Assembly (NCBI RefSeq): GCF_001050195.2
Contig: NZ_DF967965.1
Coordinates: 2,205,035-2,269,034 of the forward strand
Source of the DNA: Anaerolinea thermolimosa
GTDB lineage: Bacteria > Chloroflexota > Anaerolineae > Anaerolineales > Anaerolineaceae
Direction of reading: 5' to 3'
Length of the DNA stretch: 64,000 bases
The translations under genes were made by a program, and so were the position numbers. The notes under the pieces are model-generated. The model had not been told where the DNA came from, made no database searches, and saw nothing but the letters and a program-made list of their open reading frames with translations. Shown here piece after piece: positions 1 through 9,388 of this stretch (positions are counted from its first letter, which is position 1; the number at the start of each line of letters is the position of its first letter).

Positions 1-57
1 TTCAACTTTTGGTAAAATGAGGTTCAGGCGCATTCCAGGTGTGCCTCTCTGTTCGTC

Positions 58-91
58 GGATGTGGGGTGGCTTGCTAACTACCCCACATCC
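58..91. other. GC-rich hairpin without U-tract
   Basis: An 11-bp perfect inverted repeat (GGATGTGGGGT / ACCCCACATCC) closes a 12-nt loop. No clear T-run follows on either strand, so it may be a terminator-like or mRNA-end structure of a gene left of the window. The remaining bases 1-150 show no gene, only the promoter of the next gene. Confidence 0.5.
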
Positions 92-148
92 ATTTAACCA
101 CCTTTTTACCAGCTTTGGAACGATCACGAATGGGTTTCGCTTGCATGG

Positions 149-154
149 TATAAT
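149..154 (+). promoter_or_regulatory. Extended -10 promoter of CpXC gene
   Basis: A perfect TATAAT preceded by TG at the extended -10 position (TGGTATAAT). No good -35 is visible at the normal spacing. The start point would be near 161, giving a short leader that carries AAGGAA (175-180) six bases before the ATG at 187. Confidence 0.6.
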
Positions 155-186
155 CCTTGAAATTTGTATTTCTCAAGGAAATCCGT

Positions 187-1533
187 ATGCCTAAAGTCCA
201 GATGAGTTGTCCACGCTGCCACCAACCTCTCATTGCTGAAGTGGAGCAGGTTTTTGACCTCGGGGTAGACCCGCAGGCAAAACAGCGACTCCTTTCCGGC
301 CAGGTAAACATTGCCAACTGCCAGAATTGTGGTTATCAGGGACCACTTGCAACCCCCATCGTTTACCACGACCCCGGCAAAGAGCTTCTGCTCACTTATT
401 TTCCTCCTGAACTGGGGCTTTCGGTCAACGAGCAGGAACGGGTCATTGGCCCTTACCTGACCCAAATTACCAACCGTCTCCCTCCTGAGAAACGAAAGGC
501 TTACCTGCTTCGGCCACAATCCATGTTCACTTACCAGACGATGATCGACCGTATCTTGGAAGCAGACGGTATCACCCGTGAAATGATCGAAGCCTCCCAG
601 AAGCGCCTCAACCTGATCCAAAGGCTGCTCATGACCACCCCCTCCTCTCGCAGTGAAATCATTCACCAGGAAGAGGAGTTGATGGATGAATCTTTCTTTC
701 AGATGCTCAACCGGCTGATTGAGGCTTCACTGGCCGGTGGTGACCAGCAAACCGCACAGGCTCTTGCCCAACTCCAGCAGGAAATCCTTCCACAAACGGC
801 AGTCGGTCAGCGGCTGATGAACGAGTCTGCCGAGATGCAAAATGCCATGCGGATGCTCCAGGAAGCCAGCCAGAAAGGCCTCACCCGTGAGGGCCTCCTG
901 GATATCTTCCTGCAGCAAAAAAGTGAACCTGCCCTGGCCACTCTGGTGAGCCTGACACGCTCTGGCCTCGATTACGAATTCTTCGCCATCCTTTCTAAAC
1001 GCCTCGAAAGTGCCAGTGGAGAAGAAAAACAAAAACTTGCCGACCTGCGCCAGAAATTACTCGACCTCACCGCCGAGATTGATCGCCGAATGAAGGAACG
1101 CCTGGAGACCTCCCGGTTGCTCCTCTCAGAACTGCTGGACGCTCCGAATATCGACGAAGCTTTCCAGCAGCATATCGGTGAAATAGATGAGTTTTTTACT
1201 GAGGTACTCCAGCAGGAACTTCAGGACGCCCGTCAAAAAGGCGACCTCAACCGCAGTGCTCGCATTCAAAGAATTGTAGAACTCATTCAGCAGGCTTCAG
1301 CTCCCCCGGCTGAATTCGCCTTCATCGAGGAACTGCTGAGTGCCCAGAGTGAGGCTGATCGCCGTCGCCTCATGGAAACCAATCAGGAAAAAATTACCCC
1401 TGATTTTCTCCAGATGCTTAACGGGCTGGTTGCCCAGCTAGAGGCAGAAAACCAGAACGAAATGGCCACCCAGCTGCAAAGTATCTACCGGCAGGCGCTT
1501 CGGTATTCCATGGAAATGAATCTTAACCAGTAA
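187..1533 (+). CDS. CpXC domain protein
   Basis: A 448-aa soluble protein. The N-terminus has two CxxC pairs (CPRC near residue 8 and CQNC near residue 47), the layout of the CpXC domain, which probably binds a zinc ion. The rest is almost entirely charged alpha-helix rich in Gln, Glu and Leu, likely elongated or coiled. I chose ATG 187 rather than an upstream start at 157 because AAGGAA lies six bases before it and the promoter at 149-154 leaves no room for the earlier start. Function unknown; it stands alone and converges on the FHA regulator. The family is seen mainly in Chloroflexota and Firmicutes. Confidence 0.8.
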   Translation: MPKVQMSCPRCHQPLIAEVEQVFDLGVDPQAKQRLLSGQVNIANCQNCGYQGPLATPIVYHDPGKELLLTYFPPELGLSVNEQERVIGPYLTQITNRLPPEKRKAYLLRPQSMFTYQTMIDRILEADGITREMIEASQKRLNLIQRLLMTTPSSRSEIIHQEEELMDESFFQMLNRLIEASLAGGDQQTAQALAQLQQEILPQTAVGQRLMNESAEMQNAMRMLQEASQKGLTREGLLDIFLQQKSEPALATLVSLTRSGLDYEFFAILSKRLESASGEEKQKLADLRQKLLDLTAEIDRRMKERLETSRLLLSELLDAPNIDEAFQQHIGEIDEFFTEVLQQELQDARQKGDLNRSARIQRIVELIQQASAPPAEFAFIEELLSAQSEADRRRLMETNQEKITPDFLQMLNGLVAQLEAENQNEMATQLQSIYRQALRYSMEMNLNQ

Positions 1534-1545
1534 GTCAAAAGCCGA

Positions 1546-2211
1546 TTACGGCGTATTTTCTAACCGGAGGCCGTGGCCGCGAACCGTGACAATATAGGCA
1601 TGATCAGGGTCGGCATCAGCCAGACGATCGCGTAAGCGCCGAACCAGAGCATCGAAAGCCTGCTCGGTCACCCCCGCGGCCTCCTTTTCTCCCCAAACTT
1701 CCTCAATCAATTCCTGACGCGAAACCACCTGCCCCCTTCGCCGCTCCAGCGCCTGTAATAGCCGAAACTGCTGTGCAGAGAGCGGGGGATGGATTTCTTT
1801 TCCGTGAACCCATACCCGCCGGGAGCGGACATCCAGCCTCAAACCTTCAGAGGGCTTTTCCCCGGGGAGAAAGCCACTTTCCAGAGGCATGGTGGCATCA
1901 GAATTGAGAAACGCGAAGTGCTGGATCATGGCGATCAGAATCACGTCACCATCCTGCAGGACCACCGGATCCGAGACGCGTTCACCATTCCAGTACGTCC
2001 CGTTCTTGCTCCCCAGGTCTTCCAGCAAGACCCCCTGCCCGGTTTTTTGTAACCGCGCATGATACCGAGACACCTGGCGGTCGTTGATGATCAGGTCACA
2101 GGCCGGGTCGCGTCCAATGGTCAATGTTTCTTCCACCAGCCAACGTTGTCCCTCCAGCGGGCCTTTTTGCGCCACGAGGATCGGTAATTCCCCCCCACCA
2201 GATTGATTCAT
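1546..2211 (-). CDS. FHA domain-winged helix transcriptional regulator
   Basis: A 221-aa protein with an N-terminal forkhead-associated phosphothreonine-binding domain (residues ~10-105; conserved GR 33-34, SRxH 48-51, NG 70-71) and a C-terminal OmpR-type winged-helix DNA-binding domain (~125-218). ATG 2211 is preferred because GGAGGG lies just upstream; longer in-frame starts lack a binding site and would run through the promoter. It is divergent from a Ser/Thr kinase gene, suggesting that phosphorylation of a partner or of the regulator itself tunes transcription. EmbR of mycobacteria uses the same modules in the opposite order. Target genes are unknown. Confidence 0.85.
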   Translation of the reverse strand: MNQSGGGELPILVAQKGPLEGQRWLVEETLTIGRDPACDLIINDRQVSRYHARLQKTGQGVLLEDLGSKNGTYWNGERVSDPVVLQDGDVILIAMIQHFAFLNSDATMPLESGFLPGEKPSEGLRLDVRSRRVWVHGKEIHPPLSAQQFRLLQALERRRGQVVSRQELIEEVWGEKEAAGVTEQAFDALVRRLRDRLADADPDHAYIVTVRGHGLRLENTP

Positions 2212-2299
2212 GTTTCCCTCCGAATTTTCTTGCAGCGGGCTATCTCGATGATTCCCGGATTGGGGGTGGCGATTCTGATTCCATAGCACCATACGGTAT

Positions 2300-2328
2300 A
2301 ATATAGCAGAGAATCGGACTTTTGTTAA
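2300..2328 (-). promoter_or_regulatory. Promoter of FHA regulator gene
   Basis: On the minus strand TTAACA (2323-2328), a 17-bp spacer and TATATT (2300-2305), a near-consensus housekeeping promoter. The leader to ATG 2211 would be about 80 nt. A plus-strand TATAAT (2297-2302) overlaps it and could serve the divergent kinase gene, though its -35 is poor. Confidence 0.65.
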
Positions 2329-2454
2329 CCTTGGGATATGTGGCTGCAATGCCATCAGCGGTAAATCGCCGACTTCCAACCGCTCCATCGCCAGGGAGAT
2401 CACAAGGACAGGAATTGGATTGAGCCGGGAGTAGAACCCGGCCATGGGAGACGT

Positions 2455-3441
2455 ATGCCATTACCCATTAAAACCGGCGAGGTACTCCGCGGGCGCTACA
2501 AGATTCGCCGCGTCATCGGTCAGGGAGGCATGGGGTGCATCTACCTGGCAGATGATTTACGCCTCGAAGGTCGTAATTGCGCATTGAAAGAAGTGGAATA
2601 CGATCGCAGTTTACCCGCCGATCTTTTACGGGAGGCACGCGATCAATTTCTGCGCGAGGCCACAGTTCTGGCCCGCTTAGATCACCCAAACCTGCCCAAA
2701 GTATCCGACTTCTTCTCCATCAGCAGCCGCGACTACCTGGTCATGGATTATGTGCCCGGAAAGGACCTCCGTACCCTGATTCTCGAAAATCGCCAGGCGG
2801 GCACTTTCCTGGATGAGGAGGAGGTGCTTTTCTGGGCCAGTCAGCTCTGCGACGCCCTCGAATATCTCCATGGACAAAACCCGCCCATCCTCCACCGCGA
2901 TATCAAGCCCAGCAACCTTAAGCTCACCCCAAGCGGTTTGATTAAACTGGTAGACTTTGGGCTGGTAAAATTGGCCGCCCCCGGCGAAGTGACCATTACC
3001 GTTTTACAGGGACAGGGAACCGCTTTGTATACCCCCCTGGAGCAATACGGGGGCGACAGCGGCCACACCGATGTTCGTTCCGATATCTATGCCTTTGGCG
3101 CCACACTCTACCACCTGCTGACCAATCACCCACCCGTTGACGCCCGTGAAAGATTCCTCAACCCTGCCAGCCTGATCTCTCCCAGGCAGGTCAACCCCTC
3201 ACTGTCTCCCCGAATTGAACGGGCGATCCTCTGGGCCATGGCTCTCCACCCCGATGAACGCCCGGCCGACATCCGCCAGTTCCGTTCAGCCCTGCTGGGA
3301 GATGTTGAACCCATCTCCCGCCCGGTGCCACGTATTGTCCGATCCAGTACCCGATTCTGGAAACGTCAACCAGAACAGGCCCTTCTCATTGCCTCTGCCG
3401 GACTGCTCTTCTTGAGTTTCCTGGCCACACTAGCCCGATAA
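2455..3441 (+). CDS. Serine/threonine protein kinase
   Basis: A 328-aa Hanks-type kinase. Visible motifs: glycine-rich loop GQGGMG (22-27), ATP lysine K45 (ALKE), catalytic loop HRDIKPSN (147-154), DFG (167-169). The domain ends near residue 280; one hydrophobic segment near the C-terminus (~306-325) should anchor it with the kinase in the cytoplasm. No extracellular sensor such as PASTA repeats is present. It is divergent from the FHA-winged-helix gene, a natural substrate or reader. GGGAGA before ATG 2455 supports the start. Confidence 0.9.
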   Translation: MPLPIKTGEVLRGRYKIRRVIGQGGMGCIYLADDLRLEGRNCALKEVEYDRSLPADLLREARDQFLREATVLARLDHPNLPKVSDFFSISSRDYLVMDYVPGKDLRTLILENRQAGTFLDEEEVLFWASQLCDALEYLHGQNPPILHRDIKPSNLKLTPSGLIKLVDFGLVKLAAPGEVTITVLQGQGTALYTPLEQYGGDSGHTDVRSDIYAFGATLYHLLTNHPPVDARERFLNPASLISPRQVNPSLSPRIERAILWAMALHPDERPADIRQFRSALLGDVEPISRPVPRIVRSSTRFWKRQPEQALLIASAGLLFLSFLATLAR

Positions 3442-3447
3442 GCCCCT

Positions 3448-6243
3448 TCAACGGGCCGGGTGAGCACTCCGCTCAGCCAGCCACTGCCAGAACCACCCTA
3501 CCGCTCCTCCCAGCAAGGCTCCACAAAGCGTAAACAAAACGGCCATCGATTGCGTTCCCTGAGAGAAAACCCTCTCACTGCCGGGTAAATGAAGCGCCAG
3601 ATAGTTGTAAGCCAGCAGGCTGCCGATCAACACGCACAGACTCCAACGAATACCCCAGCGAATTCCTCCCAGGAGCGTTCCCAGCCAGTAACCCAGAGCA
3701 GCCCCCCCGAGAGAAATGGCCATCGCTACCACCCAATCACCCAGGGTTGGGTGAGGGGGCAGTGGGGGCATGGGAGTAGGAGTCGCCGTTGGCACAGGAG
3801 TTTCGGTAGGAGTGGGGGTGACGGTTTCTGTGGGAACAGCGGTAGGCACAATGGCCGTAATGGCGGCTGCCTCTGCGCCCGATATATTGATCTGCAATTT
3901 GTCTGATCGCAACGCCGGATCACTGTTAACACTGATCTCAAGCAAACCGCTCCGCTCAATCCGATAGCTTGCCCGGGCCACCCCCCCGACTGTGACTGTG
4001 TCTACGGTTTGCGCCAACCCCGATTCCCCCCCCGTGGCGAAAAGAAAACGAACCGGGGTGCCATCAGGAACCGGATGCCGGTTATGGTCAAAAATGACCC
4101 CGGTTTTCAAGGATATGGTATCTCCTACTTTGAAGGTCGGCACAGGTGTTGGCTCTGATGTTTCTTCGGGAGAAGGTGGAGGAGCTTCAGGCAGATCAAC
4201 CATTAACGGAATCACCTGATCAGGATTGGGGCTGGTTGCCCGAATCAAATCATACCCAACCCCTGGAATGGACACCGGAGATGCTCCCCCTGGGGTAATT
4301 TCCTGGAAGAGAATCTGAGCCGCCACCAGGATAAAAGCCGGAGCCTTGGAATACAGCGCATAATACGCCGTAATTTTAGAAAGATCCGTCGCGTCCAGAT
4401 AATACGGCGCGTTGAATGCAAAAACAATGACCCGTTTGTTTCTTAACAAATCGGAACGTTCAGAAAGCAACTTTTTCAGCGCCTGAGATTCAGGACGATC
4501 TGGTGAATGGTCAAGCGCACCGACCACAATCCAATCTGCCAGTTTCAGGTCATTTTCAATCGGCGAAGCCTCTTCCAGCTGATTCAAATAACGCCAGAGA
4601 TCCGTAAACGAGTACGAAGTCAGATAATTTCTTGAAACCTGCCCCCCCGAAAGAGGCCCATACAACCTCACCACCGCCGATTGTAAAGCATCTACAGCAA
4701 TCATCGGGCGGTCAGTACAGGCAGCGCACTGCCGGGCAACCACACTATCTGTGATGAAAACGATCCTTTCATTAAGCTGGGGAGGGCGCGGAAGAACATT
4801 CGGGAGTTCCTCACTGTCAGGGCTGATCAGGGTCACTGCCTGGCTGGCCACTTCGTACGTCAGCTGTTGCGATTGTCCAATCGAAGACAGTGCGCCGTCC
4901 GATGGCACCACCTGCTGGAAATCGAACTCGGGATACAACTTATATTTCAGCGTGAGGATACGCTCCACCGAAGCATCTACCCGCTGGGCAAAGGAAGGAT
5001 CTTCCCGGTACTTTTGGGCAAAGAATTCCAGGGTGCGTTTGAGCGTGGTGGTCATGTCTTCGTCACCGCTGGAGATAAAATCGTCCACGTAAAGCAAATC
5101 ATTCCCCGCCAGAAAAGCATCGCGAGCCACCAGACGTGCATCAAAACGGTTGCCGGTTGGGTCAAAGAACTTGCGGATGGCCGGGCTACCCAGGTTATCA
5201 CTCACCAACACCCCGCCCCGTTGACGCCACGGCACAAGCTCCGTAAGTGAAAGAATTTCATTGAGCGCTGATCGATCAAAACTCACCGGCAGTGTGGATT
5301 GACGAATGTTTCGTTGCAAACCCTGATACCGAATGTGCGAGAGGAGCAGCCCATCCGCGATGGCCAGTGGATCATTCTGGACATTGGTCACCGCAAAAAA
5401 GGGCGCGAGATCGATCAGCTTCAACTGCTCAAAGGTCTTTCGAATGGTGGCAATCTCAGCCTCCGGGGGACGGTCAGACCCACCCTGGCCAGGGAAATGC
5501 TTGGCGATGACAGCCATGTGGTTTTGTGATCCCTCGTGCAAACCGGCCAGGTACGCCTTTCCCATTTCACTGACCCAGTATGGGTCTCCGCCAAAAGTTC
5601 GCACCCCAAGATTTTCTCCCCCGGCAATATACATCACATCCAGCACATCCAGAGAAGGCCCCAGGTAAAAGTTGAAACCGAGCGCCGATAGTTCGCTCCC
5701 CATCACACTTCCTACCCGGCGAGCAAGATCCTTATTCCAGGTAGCCCCGATGGACATCAGGTCCGGCAGAGGAGTGAGGCCGCTTAAAATTTGATCGTTC
5801 GGGTAAAGATCACCTTCCTGAGAAATTCCAATAAACAATGGAATGTATACCGGAGCTGTTGGGTCAGCATCCGGGGCATCCCGGCTGGTTTCGTACTTCA
5901 CCTGCTGGAGGGTCGAAATTAACTGATGCGTACCCTGAAGAATATCTTCCTGATCGGAAAAATTGTTGTTCTTGCGCAGCAAAACAACCCCACCGACGTG
6001 ATAGCGGCTGATTAATTCATAAACCGGAGTGGTCTCGCCAACTTTCGAACCCGTAAATGTGATCAGGAACAGCTGCCCCACCCGTTCTTCCGGGGTCATA
6101 TTCGCAAGTAAAGCCTGAGCTTTTTGCTGGGGGTTGGCACTGGCAGGCAGAACCGAACCCTGGCTGGCATGCATCGGGATCATACCCAGCATCAACAGCA
6201 TGGTTAACACAGTATAAATTCGTATCAGGCGACTTCGCTTCAT
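3448..6243 (-). CDS. Glycoside hydrolase family 3-like envelope protein
   Basis: About 931 aa. A signal peptide or anchor (residues ~1-30) is followed by a GH3 N-terminal domain with the NagZ-like KHFPGQGGSD motif and a DNLGS segment, a GH3 C-terminal-like region, an Ig-like (Big_1) domain near residues 690-790, a Pro/Thr-rich linker and two or three C-terminal hydrophobic segments. GH3 enzymes of this branch usually hydrolyse beta-N-acetylglucosaminides, so peptidoglycan or glycan turnover is possible. The usual GH3 dyad histidine is not obvious after KHFPG, so activity is uncertain. ATG 6243 gives a normal signal peptide; a TTG at 6267 is an alternative. No clear ribosome site is seen for either. 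Confidence 0.75.
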   Translation of the reverse strand: MKRSRLIRIYTVLTMLLMLGMIPMHASQGSVLPASANPQQKAQALLANMTPEERVGQLFLITFTGSKVGETTPVYELISRYHVGGVVLLRKNNNFSDQEDILQGTHQLISTLQQVKYETSRDAPDADPTAPVYIPLFIGISQEGDLYPNDQILSGLTPLPDLMSIGATWNKDLARRVGSVMGSELSALGFNFYLGPSLDVLDVMYIAGGENLGVRTFGGDPYWVSEMGKAYLAGLHEGSQNHMAVIAKHFPGQGGSDRPPEAEIATIRKTFEQLKLIDLAPFFAVTNVQNDPLAIADGLLLSHIRYQGLQRNIRQSTLPVSFDRSALNEILSLTELVPWRQRGGVLVSDNLGSPAIRKFFDPTGNRFDARLVARDAFLAGNDLLYVDDFISSGDEDMTTTLKRTLEFFAQKYREDPSFAQRVDASVERILTLKYKLYPEFDFQQVVPSDGALSSIGQSQQLTYEVASQAVTLISPDSEELPNVLPRPPQLNERIVFITDSVVARQCAACTDRPMIAVDALQSAVVRLYGPLSGGQVSRNYLTSYSFTDLWRYLNQLEEASPIENDLKLADWIVVGALDHSPDRPESQALKKLLSERSDLLRNKRVIVFAFNAPYYLDATDLSKITAYYALYSKAPAFILVAAQILFQEITPGGASPVSIPGVGYDLIRATSPNPDQVIPLMVDLPEAPPPSPEETSEPTPVPTFKVGDTISLKTGVIFDHNRHPVPDGTPVRFLFATGGESGLAQTVDTVTVGGVARASYRIERSGLLEISVNSDPALRSDKLQINISGAEAAAITAIVPTAVPTETVTPTPTETPVPTATPTPMPPLPPHPTLGDWVVAMAISLGGAALGYWLGTLLGGIRWGIRWSLCVLIGSLLAYNYLALHLPGSERVFSQGTQSMAVLFTLCGALLGGAVGWFWQWLAERSAHPAR

Positions 6244-6342
6244 GAAACCAGCCAACCAGGCCCTCAACAGGGATAACCCATTCTACCATGCCTCCCTTTC
6301 CCACCAACAGGGAGTTTCCCCCTCTGCCTGACGATGAAAAGA

Positions 6343-7098
6343 TCAGGCAGTTGCAAGTGCCTGCCGGGCTGTGGGTGGATCATCCGTGATCAGTCCATCC
6401 ACACCGTCTTTGACCAGACGGAGCATATCTTCCAGTTCGTTCACTGTCCACACATTCACCCTTCGGTTATAGGTGTGCTGGCGAGCCACGTACCTGGCGG
6501 TAGTATCGGTAAAGTACGGATGAACAAACCAGGGAGAGACCTGGCGCATCCACCCGGCACGCGCCCACCACCCGGCTCGCCCGGGCAACGCCAGGATCGC
6601 CGTGGGTACTTGCGGAAGCAGGCGCCGTGCCCGAATTAAATTCAACGGATGGAAAGAGGAAAAAAGAACGCGTTCTTCTAAATTGTATTTTTTTACCAGA
6701 GCGGCCACTTTCTCTACCAGAGCGTCTCCCGGAGAAGTGTAGTTGGTCAATTCCACATTGATCAACACGTGCTCCCCCACTGCCTCAAAAACCTCGGCCA
6801 GTGTCGGGATGGACTCTCCCTTAAATTGAGTTGAGAAAAAGCTCCCGGCATCGAGAGACTTCAACTGCCCGAGCGAGAGCTGGCGCACCTCACCCCGAAA
6901 GCCGGTCGTTCGATCAGTGGTGGGGTCATGAATCACCACCACTTCACCATCAGCACTCAGTTTGGCATCCAGTTCTACAGCATCAGCGCCCTGCTCAGCA
7001 GCCAGGCGAAATGCCGCCAGTGTGTTTTCCGGAGCATATCGAGAAGCGCCTCGATGGGCAATCACCAGTGGACGTTGTGATAACAGGAATCCGTTCAT
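6343..7098 (-). CDS. Glycerophosphodiester phosphodiesterase
   Basis: A 251-aa cytosolic GDPD-family TIM barrel without signal peptide. The N-terminus shows IAHRGAS and the ENTLAAF segment, followed by AVELDAKLSADGEVVVIHD, the catalytic His/metal signature. It hydrolyses glycerophosphodiesters to glycerol-3-phosphate and an alcohol. Its ATG overlaps the TGA of the AAA ATPase gene (ATGA, 7095-7098), so translation is likely coupled. An 8-bp hairpin (CTGCCTGA / TCAGGCAG) at 6324-6350 overlaps its stop codon. Confidence 0.9.
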   Translation of the reverse strand: MNGFLLSQRPLVIAHRGASRYAPENTLAAFRLAAEQGADAVELDAKLSADGEVVVIHDPTTDRTTGFRGEVRQLSLGQLKSLDAGSFFSTQFKGESIPTLAEVFEAVGEHVLINVELTNYTSPGDALVEKVAALVKKYNLEERVLFSSFHPLNLIRARRLLPQVPTAILALPGRAGWWARAGWMRQVSPWFVHPYFTDTTARYVARQHTYNRRVNVWTVNELEDMLRLVKDGVDGLITDDPPTARQALATA

Positions 7099-8456
7099 AG
7101 ATCCACAAAGAAGGAACGCGCTGCCCGGTCGATTAACTCGCGGCTCATGGCCGGTTCGACATTCAAATACTGGGCAATATCCAGAATCTGATCACATAAA
7201 TCACGGGGATGAGATGCGCGTAATTTACGATCTGGCTTGATATACCATTCCTGCAACAGGTAAGCCAACCCCTGGTCACTGTAGGTTACCCCTTTGGCCG
7301 CCGCCACCCGCCGGAAAATTTCCCGATACTCCTCATAGGTTGGATCCACAATCTCAATCTTGTGGCGTAAACGGCGAAGAAAGGCTTCATCCACCAGGTC
7401 TTTCGGCGGCAGATTGGTAGAAAAGACCACCAGCACGTCAAAAGGAATCTCAATCTTCCGCCCTGTGTGCAGGGTCAGGTAGTCGATACGATTTTCGAGA
7501 GGCACAATCCAACGGTTGAGCAAATCTCGAGGGCGAACCATTTGGCGGCCAAAATCGTCGATGAGCAAAATTCCGCCATTCGCCTTCACCTGGAATGGCG
7601 CTTCATAATATTTCAAGGTGTCATCAAAGACCAGGTCAAGCCCTGCCAGGGTTAACTCGCCGCCAGTTACAATAAACGGGCGGCGGATGCGCACCCAACG
7701 CGTATCCCGACGTGACCCTGCTCGCAGAGAACTGGTTCCCCCGTGTGTACCTTCATCCTCTTCTGCCAGGGTGTGGTTCACAGAGTCATATAATTTAATC
7801 ACCTGCCCATCCACATAAATGGCATAGGGAATGAAAATGGACTGGGTTTGAATCATACTGCCGATCGCCCGCGCCACACTGGTCTTCCCGTTGCCGGGCG
7901 GGCCATAGAGGAAAATCGAGGTGCCAGAATTAACCGCCGGGCCAAGGTTTTGAAAAGTGGTCTCCGAAAGCACCAGGTTCGAGAGCACCTGACGCATCAT
8001 CCGATTCGTGACTGTCATGCGCGTCCGGGCCTGTTTACGGATGGAATCGACATAAACATTCAAAGGCACCGGGGCGGGCCCGGCATACTGACTGCGTTCC
8101 AGGGCTTCACGTGCCCGGGCGATCCCTGCCCCGGTAATCGCGTACAGGTAAGCCCCCTCCCCAAGCCCCATCTGTGAGGAGCGAACTTCAATCAATTTCT
8201 CACGTTTCAGAGCTTCAAGAATCTGGTCAACTACCCCGGAAAACGGTAAAGCCACTTCCTCGGCAATTTTGTAGCCAGTCAGATAGCCCTGAAAGTACAT
8301 TACCTTTAAAACCAGGTCCTGCAACCACAACGGTGAAAGCCCCGTATCCTCCAGGTTCATTAATGGCGGCGGTGTAAAAGGAACAGACGCGGATGGAGCG
8401 GGTGCAATCGCACCTGTAGCAGGTTTTCCGGTTGTACGAGCCGGAGCATTGGTCAT
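7095..8456 (-). CDS. AAA ATPase with N-terminal winged-helix-like region
   Basis: A 453-aa protein. A Pro/Ala-rich start is followed by a helical, winged-helix-like region (~40-125) and one AAA module: Walker A GPPGNGKT (185-192), Walker B ILLIDDF (296-302), sensor-1-like VVFSTNL (343-349) and an RR pair at 361-362 that may supply the arginine finger. GGAGGTG just before ATG 8456 fixes the start. It is first in a two-gene operon with the GDPD. No protease or known partner is encoded next to it, so its substrate is unknown. Confidence 0.8.
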   Translation of the reverse strand: MTNAPARTTGKPATGAIAPAPSASVPFTPPPLMNLEDTGLSPLWLQDLVLKVMYFQGYLTGYKIAEEVALPFSGVVDQILEALKREKLIEVRSSQMGLGEGAYLYAITGAGIARAREALERSQYAGPAPVPLNVYVDSIRKQARTRMTVTNRMMRQVLSNLVLSETTFQNLGPAVNSGTSIFLYGPPGNGKTSVARAIGSMIQTQSIFIPYAIYVDGQVIKLYDSVNHTLAEEDEGTHGGTSSLRAGSRRDTRWVRIRRPFIVTGGELTLAGLDLVFDDTLKYYEAPFQVKANGGILLIDDFGRQMVRPRDLLNRWIVPLENRIDYLTLHTGRKIEIPFDVLVVFSTNLPPKDLVDEAFLRRLRHKIEIVDPTYEEYREIFRRVAAAKGVTYSDQGLAYLLQEWYIKPDRKLRASHPRDLCDQILDIAQYLNVEPAMSRELIDRAARSFFVDL

Positions 8457-8559
8457 GACTCACCTCCATCTCTGGTCATGAAATAAACAATAAAGGACAG
8501 CCACTTTGGTCGCAAAATATTGGATTAGATCGTTTCACAAATTGGATAGCCCAGAAAGA

Positions 8560-8587
8560 ATTATAGCACGCAGCGACCCTTGGCCAA
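8560..8587 (-). promoter_or_regulatory. Candidate promoter of AAA-GDPD operon
   Basis: On the minus strand TTGGCC (8582-8587), a 16-bp spacer and TATAAT (8560-8565), about 100 nt upstream of ATG 8456. The -10 is perfect and the -35 moderate. The rest of 8457-8681 shows nothing else. Confidence 0.5.
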
Positions 8588-8681
8588 CGGATACAGGCAT
8601 TTCAAATCTGCAAAGTGGCATTTCTTTCTCGATTTAGGAAAAATTTTTAGGGCAACTACCCTCCGAAAAAAGTTTATCCTG

Positions 8682-8687
8682 TATAAT
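8682..8687 (+). promoter_or_regulatory. -10 box 7 nt before GT2 start codon
   Basis: A perfect TATAAT ends seven bases before ATG 8695. The start point would fall on or next to the ATG, and no Shine-Dalgarno sequence is present, so a leaderless mRNA is predicted. No good -35 is seen. Confidence 0.55.
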
Positions 8688-8694
8688 TCCCCCC

Positions 8695-9378
8695 ATGGAA
8701 CTCACCGTGATCATCCCTGTATACAACGAAATTAAAACCATCGCCGAGATCATCCGAAGGGTTGAGGCAACCGGAGTCGTACGGGAGATCGTCATCGTGG
8801 ATGATGGCTCCACAGACGGTACCCGGGAATTCCTCGCCACCCTGCATGACCGCCCCCACATTCGAGTCATCTATCACGAACGCAACCAGGGGAAGGGTGC
8901 GGCTGTCCGAACGGGTATTCAGGCGGCAAAGGGAGAATGGCTCATCATTCAAGACGCCGATCTGGAATACGACCCGCGCGATTTTCCAGCCCTCATGCAA
9001 CCGGCGGAAGAGGGAATTGCCGACGTGGTCTTCGGATCCCGTTTCCTCGGCGCCGGGCGCCGCCCCATCCTCTTCTGGAATATGGTAGCCAACAAGATCC
9101 TCACCTTTTTAACCAATGTGTTGTACAACAATATCCTGACGGATATGGAAACCGGCTACAAGCTCTTCCGTCGCGACATTGCCCTCAACATGCCTCTGCA
9201 TGCACGCGGCTTTGAGTTTGAGCCTGAGTTCACTGCAAAATTACTCAAGCGGCATGTCAGAATCTACGAAGTACCCATCCGATTTAACCCCCGGGAATAC
9301 TCGGAAGGGAAAAAAATAAAGATGAAAGACGCCTTCATTGCCGTCTGGGCACTTTTAAAATATCGCTTCGTTGACTGA
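8695..9378 (+). CDS. Family 2 glycosyltransferase (DPM1-like)
   Basis: A 227-aa single-domain GT-A glycosyltransferase. VIIPVYNE near the start, VDDGSTDGT around residue 38 and the metal-binding DADLEYDP segment around residue 89 mark the GT2 fold. The absence of membrane segments and the length match dolichol- or undecaprenyl-phosphate sugar transferases, which load a sugar onto a lipid carrier at the inner face of the membrane. The Agl23-like gene at 27859 could use such lipid-linked sugars (inference). It is a single-gene unit ending at a strong bidirectional terminator. Confidence 0.85.
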   Translation: MELTVIIPVYNEIKTIAEIIRRVEATGVVREIVIVDDGSTDGTREFLATLHDRPHIRVIYHERNQGKGAAVRTGIQAAKGEWLIIQDADLEYDPRDFPALMQPAEEGIADVVFGSRFLGAGRRPILFWNMVANKILTFLTNVLYNNILTDMETGYKLFRRDIALNMPLHARGFEFEPEFTAKLLKRHVRIYEVPIRFNPREYSEGKKIKMKDAFIAVWALLKYRFVD

Positions 9379-9388
9379 CCAAAATTTG

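Noticed and set aside
124-666. 180-aa minus-strand reading frame
   Set aside because: It lies antisense to the CpXC gene, has no ribosome site or promoter, and its protein has no recognisable motif.
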